A stretch of DNA of 64,000 nucleotides from Saprospiraceae bacterium (GTDB lineage Bacteria > Bacteroidota > Bacteroidia > Chitinophagales > Saprospiraceae), in assembly GCA_016714085.1 (NCBI GenBank), contig JADJNW010000004.1, positions 682,001 through 746,000 of the forward strand. The letters are read 5' to 3'. The notes beneath the pieces are model-generated. The model saw only the letters and a program-made list of their open reading frames with translations, made no database searches and was not told where the DNA came from. This document shows positions 63,190 to 64,000 of the stretch, in pieces. Position 1 is the first letter of the stretch. Every line of letters begins with the position of its first letter. The position numbers and the translations under genes were made by a program.

Positions 63190-64000
63190 TTACGCCAACT
63201 TCTGCTTAATTTCTATAATTTCAAAGCCTTCGATGATATCGCCGACTTTAATATCATTGTAATTTTCAATGGAAATACCACATTCCATGCCGTTTTTCAC
63301 TTCTTTCATATCTTCCTTGAAGCGTTTGAGGGAAGCGATTTTGGCGGCTGCGCCTTCGCGGGTCGGGAACACAACGATACCATCACGGATAATGCGCACG
63401 CTGGTGTTGCGAGTAATCTTGCCTTCCTGCACATAGCATCCTGCAATCGTGCCCACTTTACTGATTTTGAATACTTCGCGTACTTCCACTTGCGATATGA
63501 TTCTCTCTTCTTTCGTCGGTTCAAGCATCCCTTCAATCGCCATCTTGATTTCCTCAATTGCCTCGTAAATAATGGAGTATAGCTTGATTTGAACGCCTTC
63601 TTTTTCTGCAAGTTTGCGAGCATTGGAAGAAGGACGCACCTGGAAACCAACAATAATTGCATCGGAAGCCGAAGCCAGCAATACATCTGATTCGGTGATC
63701 GCACCAACTGCGCGGTGAATCACATTTACCTGTACTTTTTCAATAGATAGCTTGATCAAAGAGTCGGACAAGGCTTCTACCGAGCCATCCACGTCCCCTT
63801 TCACGATCAAATTCAATTCTTTGAAATTGCCCAAAGCTAAGCGGCGACCAATTTCATCCAAACTAATTCGCTTGGTTGCGCGGTTCATTTGTTCCCGAGC
63901 AATCTGAGCACGCTTGGAAGCAATTTGTCGTGCTTCCTGGTCGGTTTCTACTTCTTTGAAACGCTCGCCAGCCTGCGGCGCACCACTCAAACCCAGCACC
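63190..64000 (-). CDS. infB: Translation initiation factor IF-2, C-terminal part
   Basis: The last 270 residues of IF-2; the frame is open at the window edge, so the G domain lies outside. Visible are domain II/III junction sequence (LSGAPQAGERFKEVETDQEARQIA), the IF-2 domain III (LNLIVKGDVDGSVEALSDSL, QVNVIHRAVGAITESDVLLASAS, FQVRPSSNARKLAEKEGVQI, YSIIYEAIEEIKMAIEGML) and domain IV, the fMet-tRNA-binding C2 barrel (VGTIAGCYVQEGKITRNTSVRIIRDG ... VKNGMECGISIENYNDIKVGDIIEGFEIIE). It positions initiator tRNA on the 30S subunit. Stop at 63190, with a terminator downstream. Confidence 0.98.
   Translation of the reverse strand, partial: VLGLSGAPQAGERFKEVETDQEARQIASKRAQIAREQMNRATKRISLDEIGRRLALGNFKELNLIVKGDVDGSVEALSDSLIKLSIEKVQVNVIHRAVGAITESDVLLASASDAIIVGFQVRPSSNARKLAEKEGVQIKLYSIIYEAIEEIKMAIEGMLEPTKEERIISQVEVREVFKISKVGTIAGCYVQEGKITRNTSVRIIRDGIVVFPTREGAAAKIASLKRFKEDMKEVKNGMECGISIENYNDIKVGDIIEGFEIIEIKQKLA

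Overview
The window looks like chromosomal DNA from a member of the Bacteroidota, probably in or near the Saprospiria (inference from gene content). The signs are SusC-like TonB receptors with carboxypeptidase-regulatory N-termini, type A and type B (gliding-motility-type) type IX secretion C-terminal domains, -7 promoter elements of the TAnnTTTG type, weak Shine-Dalgarno signals, DUF3667 and small OmpW/PorT-like barrels. There are no rRNA, canonical tRNA, phage, IS or CRISPR genes.

Layout. 1-8.4 kb: a truncated TonB receptor, small membrane and lipid-binding-like proteins, a Ca2+-type P-ATPase and a GNAT acetyltransferase. 8.4-9.0 kb: a PIN toxin/antitoxin pair. 9.0-13.6 kb: a minus-strand housekeeping block era-der-rfbC-rfbD. 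13.8-19.4 kb: a GT-C-like membrane protein, DUF3667, a NadR-like kinase, and a TPP riboswitch controlling a damaged thiamin-type TonB receptor. 19.5-22 kb: Fic protein, then 1.2 kb of non-coding structure (terminator, tRNA-like fold, nested palindromic element, 21-bp tandem array). 22-31 kb: two very large secreted T9SS proteins (an M12-type metalloprotease with PKD repeats and an 1830-residue P-domain/Ig-repeat adhesin). 31-38 kb: Uma2, an OMP, a papain-like protease, a winged-helix protein and an M16 protease. 38-42 kb: GlgE and the agmatine-to-putrescine pair aguA-aguB. 42-49 kb: two toxin-antitoxin-like cassettes, YjdM, an esterase, two Hsp20 chaperones, a second 21-bp-period array and a Gfo/Idh oxidoreductase. 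49-56 kb: a GxxExxY protein bracketed by perfect inverted repeats, a histidine kinase divergent from a Cys-rich secreted protein, an FKBP lipoprotein, an FtsX/MacB-type permease and FTCD. 56-64 kb: a tricorn-type protease, small proteins, a convergent histidine kinase/response regulator pair and the 3' part of infB.

Three patterns stand out. (1) Two unrelated TA-like cassettes (42.1-42.7 kb and 46.4-47.4 kb) have the same architecture: the operon faces the 3' end of a host gene, and a second copy of that gene's 3' end (92 bp with 1 mismatch; about 118 bp with 7 mismatches) lies just beyond the TA promoter. (2) Many intergenic spaces hold degenerate words repeated every 7-8 nt, often as opposed pairs able to form hairpins. 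One such pair forms the P3 arm of the TPP riboswitch, one lies inside ftcD, one encodes the start of rfbD, and one provides the inverted ends around the GxxExxY gene. (3) Two tandem arrays, 25 kb apart, share a 21-bp period with TATAAT-like cores.

At least fifteen genes carry single-base frameshifts, mostly at short homopolymers, and one carries an in-frame stop. This is most simply explained by uncorrected long-read assembly errors. I therefore annotate most of these as single genes spanning the break, and say where each break lies.
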